Position numbers and translations under genes: made by a program | Source: an uncultured Bacteroidia bacterium | GTDB taxonomy: Bacteria; Bacteroidota; Bacteroidia; Bacteroidales; UBA932 | Length of the DNA: 8,141 nucleotides | Assembly: GCA_902797895.1 (NCBI GenBank) | Contig: CADBUS010000079.1 | Span: forward strand, 1-8,141 | Direction: 5' to 3' | Notes under the pieces: model-generated | Told to the model about the DNA's origin: nothing | The model's database searches: none | What the model saw: the letters and a program-made list of their open reading frames with translations, nothing else | Part shown: positions 6,584-8,141 of the stretch, piece after piece | Layout of the letters: the number at the start of each line of letters is the position of its first letter | Numbering within the stretch: position 1 is the stretch's first letter

Positions 6584-7162
6584 TTAAGCATTAAAAAGTA
6601 GCTTTAGATTCTTTATATTAATTACCAGAAAAATAAAAAGAAAAGTAAAACCTACAATGGCCGCCTCTTTAAACACTTTTCTAACCTCTGTACAGTAGAA
6701 TATTGCAGCAAAAATAGAAGCCATAGCAATATACCCCATATCGCACCATAATAATAGCTTACCGGCAAAGGTTTTACCATAGAATGTGCCAAAATATTCT
6801 ATATTGCCAAGATGCGCACTTGCTTCAGGGAATATATAGAGAATAATGACCAACAAACGTGTAAGTTCATACAACAGATATACGAATATAGTATTCCTAA
6901 AAACAGGGAAATATCGCCCATAACCCATTTTCTTAAAACTTCTCACACCATAATATGGTACATACATTATAATTAGCCATATCAGAAACATTAGAATTGC
7001 AGAAAATATATTTGTAAAAATTGCAGATCTCCTTGCCCAAGTTACAGTATCTACATCAGGAATACATTTTAATAAAGCTTCTTGCAATATCAACATCACA
7101 ATCAAGTGAGCGACAAGAGCTATTAAGATATACTTTATAGTTAAAGATTTATAGTTTTTCAT
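6584..7162 (-). CDS. Unrecognised five-helix integral membrane protein
   Basis: I do not recognise the family. The 192-aa product is very hydrophobic, with about five predicted membrane segments: roughly 10-30, 47-70, 89-112, 133-157 and 166-186. Between helices 2 and 3 is a short basic, aromatic loop, GVRSFKKMGYGRYFPVFRN (72-90), likely cytoplasmic by the positive-inside rule. Between helices 3 and 4 is a loop rich in aromatic residues and glycine (about 111-132). There is no signal peptide cleavage site or catalytic motif. Its ATG begins 3 nt after the stop of the SpoIIM-like gene (TAA-CAG-ATG), so the two are almost certainly translated from one mRNA. It is the last gene of the cluster and ends facing higA. 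A role as partner or substrate of the upstream protease or SpoIIM-like protein is possible from context only. Confidence 0.85.
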   Translation of the reverse strand: MKNYKSLTIKYILIALVAHLIVMLILQEALLKCIPDVDTVTWARRSAIFTNIFSAILMFLIWLIIMYVPYYGVRSFKKMGYGRYFPVFRNTIFVYLLYELTRLLVIILYIFPEASAHLGNIEYFGTFYGKTFAGKLLLWCDMGYIAMASIFAAIFYCTEVRKVFKEAAIVGFTFLFIFLVINIKNLKLLFNA

Positions 7163-7165
7163 CTG

Positions 7166-7747
7166 TTAAATCATATTTTGAAAATAGCCACTCAGTGTCT
7201 CTACAGTAGCAGCAAATAATAGTAAAAGATTGGGATAAAGCAGTTGCCTTAAAGAGGTTTTTATTTGAAGTTTATCAATATAGTCACTCTTCAAAATTTT
7301 TCTATAGAATGAGAAGCCGCCAAGTCCAATAACAGACAGCCATATCAGTGCAACTATCTCAAATGGAGCGTGATATATCAATAAACTAATGATTTCAGCT
7401 GTCGGATTACCAGTAATCAAAGCTAACATAATACTATTAGTAATAAAAAAGCCATTAAAAATAAGATACACTACACTAAGAACGCCTCCCGTTAAAAAAC
7501 CGACAATACTTAGTAATATGCCAACAATGAAATTGTTGAGAAAAATTTTTGCAAAGGTTTTAAGTGCTGCAACTATCTTATTACTCTTCTCTTCATCTAA
7601 ATTATTTTCAACTTCCTCCGGTGATATTTCTGTATAATATGCTTGTCGCTTAATGTCAGAATTAAGAGATGATATGTTCAGATAAATATTTGCAATAGAA
7701 CCAACTGCAAAAGCTATTACAGATATGACTATTTTTCTAAGCAGCAT
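7166..7747 (-). CDS. SpoIIM/DUF95-like integral membrane protein, short form
   Basis: SpoIIM-family proteins are multi-helix inner-membrane proteins. In Bacillus, SpoIIM acts in the peptidoglycan-degrading engulfment complex; DUF95 relatives serve in circular bacteriocin maturation or export, and others sit in RDD/MoxR clusters of unknown role. This 193-aa product has helices at about 5-24, 67-88, 90-112, 118-147 and 168-186. Family marks are FLNNFIVGILLSIVGFLTGG (69-88), the NGFF turn (98-101), HAPFE (126-130) where the family usually has HG-x-FE, the IGLGG run (140-144), and a glutamate in the last helix (ATVETLSG, E183). An acidic, probably soluble stretch lies at 38-55. The start overlaps the end of the M48 gene by 19 nt, implying translational coupling. 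This is not evidence of sporulation. The family call is good but made from motifs; function is unknown. Confidence 0.75.
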   Translation of the reverse strand: MLLRKIVISVIAFAVGSIANIYLNISSLNSDIKRQAYYTEISPEEVENNLDEEKSNKIVAALKTFAKIFLNNFIVGILLSIVGFLTGGVLSVVYLIFNGFFITNSIMLALITGNPTAEIISLLIYHAPFEIVALIWLSVIGLGGFSFYRKILKSDYIDKLQIKTSLRQLLYPNLLLLFAATVETLSGYFQNMI

Positions 7748-8141
7748 TTTCTTATATAGGCGATTCTTTCAGATAAGCGTGGATGTTCAAAGTCGAATTT
7801 CTCCATTCTACCCTTATTCATCGTATTAAGTTTATTCAAAGCAGAAATGAAGACTTCTTCACCAACAGCATTTGCAGCAAAAAGATCTGCTTGCCTCTCT
7901 TTGGGGCGCATAAGCATCATTAGGAAAGGGCGTAAACCTCCAGCCAAAGCACCCATAATAACAACACCCAAGTATTGATTTTCAAAGAGAAGTCCCATCT
8001 TCATCAGAATAATAAAAATATATAGGTAGATAATTTGCAGCCCAAGTAAAAACCATATATGATTAAATTTTTGATGTGCTATCTCGTGACACAAAATACC
8101 CTTAACCTCATCGCTACTCATCTGTTTTATAAGTTCTTCGC
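7729..8141 (-). CDS. M48-family zinc metalloprotease, C-terminal part (5' end beyond window)
   Basis: This is a membrane-embedded peptidase of the Ste24/HtpX type. The reading frame is open to the right edge, and the codons before the internal ATG at 8121 (EELIKQ) continue the family sequence, so the true start is outside the window. Numbering from that ATG, the zinc site HEIAH is at 12-16 within SSDEVKGILCHEIAHQKFNH. Two membrane helices follow (about 22-42 and 48-70). Next is the KERQADLFAANAV block (74-86), where E75 is the expected third zinc ligand in the E-x-x-A-D arrangement. A C-terminal FEHPRLSERIAYI (111-123) is the usual M48 HP...RI ending. All catalytic residues expected in this portion are present. 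It overlaps the SpoIIM-like gene by 19 nt and seems to be upstream in the same operon. Substrate unknown; membrane protein quality control or peptide precursor processing are both open. Confidence 0.88.
   Translation of the reverse strand, partial: EELIKQMSSDEVKGILCHEIAHQKFNHIWFLLGLQIIYLYIFIILMKMGLLFENQYLGVVIMGALAGGLRPFLMMLMRPKERQADLFAANAVGEEVFISALNKLNTMNKGRMEKFDFEHPRLSERIAYIRKCCLEK

Noticed and set aside
6573..6597. AT-rich imperfect inverted repeat (TTTTTA...TAAAAA) at the convergent gene ends
   Set aside because: It has a mismatch and a bulge, almost no GC pairs, and A-runs rather than U-runs at the 3' side on either strand, so it is a poor intrinsic terminator and may be chance.
7166..7747. 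Evidence for sporulation from the SpoIIM-like gene
   Set aside because: SpoIIM/DUF95 proteins are widespread in non-sporulating bacteria, and no other sporulation gene is present in the window.
1..8141. CRISPR array, tRNA/rRNA genes, insertion sequence or transposase
   Set aside because: I looked for regularly spaced repeats, tRNA cloverleaf sequences and transposase motifs with terminal repeats on both strands and saw none.

Overview
The window most likely comes from a Bacteroidales-type member of the Bacteroidota. Three things support this. A clear TAnnTTTG -7 promoter element (TATCTTTG, 5825-5832) lies in front of a gene. Most genes lack a good Shine-Dalgarno sequence. The histidine-degradation proteins and the toxin-antitoxin pair also resemble Bacteroidales families. 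The phylum assignment is fairly secure; the genus cannot be read from the sequence.

Bases 1-5635, minus strand, hold a four-gene histidine utilisation operon read right to left: a fused formiminotransferase-cyclodeaminase (ftcD), urocanate hydratase (hutU), histidine ammonia-lyase (hutH) and the N-terminal part of imidazolonepropionase (hutI, running off the left edge). Together they convert histidine to urocanate, imidazolone propionate and formiminoglutamate. The formimino group then passes to tetrahydrofolate, giving glutamate, ammonia and 5,10-methenyl-THF, so the one-carbon unit is kept. The genes are separated by 6, 36 and 20 nt, which fits one transcript. No hut regulator or transporter gene is visible.

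Bases 5636-5851 form a divergent, AT-rich intergenic region. It carries a perfect 11-bp-arm inverted repeat (5786-5810) just upstream of the promoter of a plus-strand toxin-antitoxin operon, higB-higA (5852-6501). The antitoxin has an AGGAGG ribosome binding site overlapping the toxin stop codon.

Bases 6584-8141, minus strand, hold a tightly packed three-gene membrane cluster converging on higA: an M48-type zinc metalloprotease (5' end beyond the right edge), a short SpoIIM/DUF95-like integral membrane protein whose start overlaps the protease gene by 19 nt, and an unrecognised five-helix membrane protein starting 3 nt after it. This cluster is the least explained part of the window. Base composition drops sharply to the right of the hut operon, suggesting the two halves have different histories.
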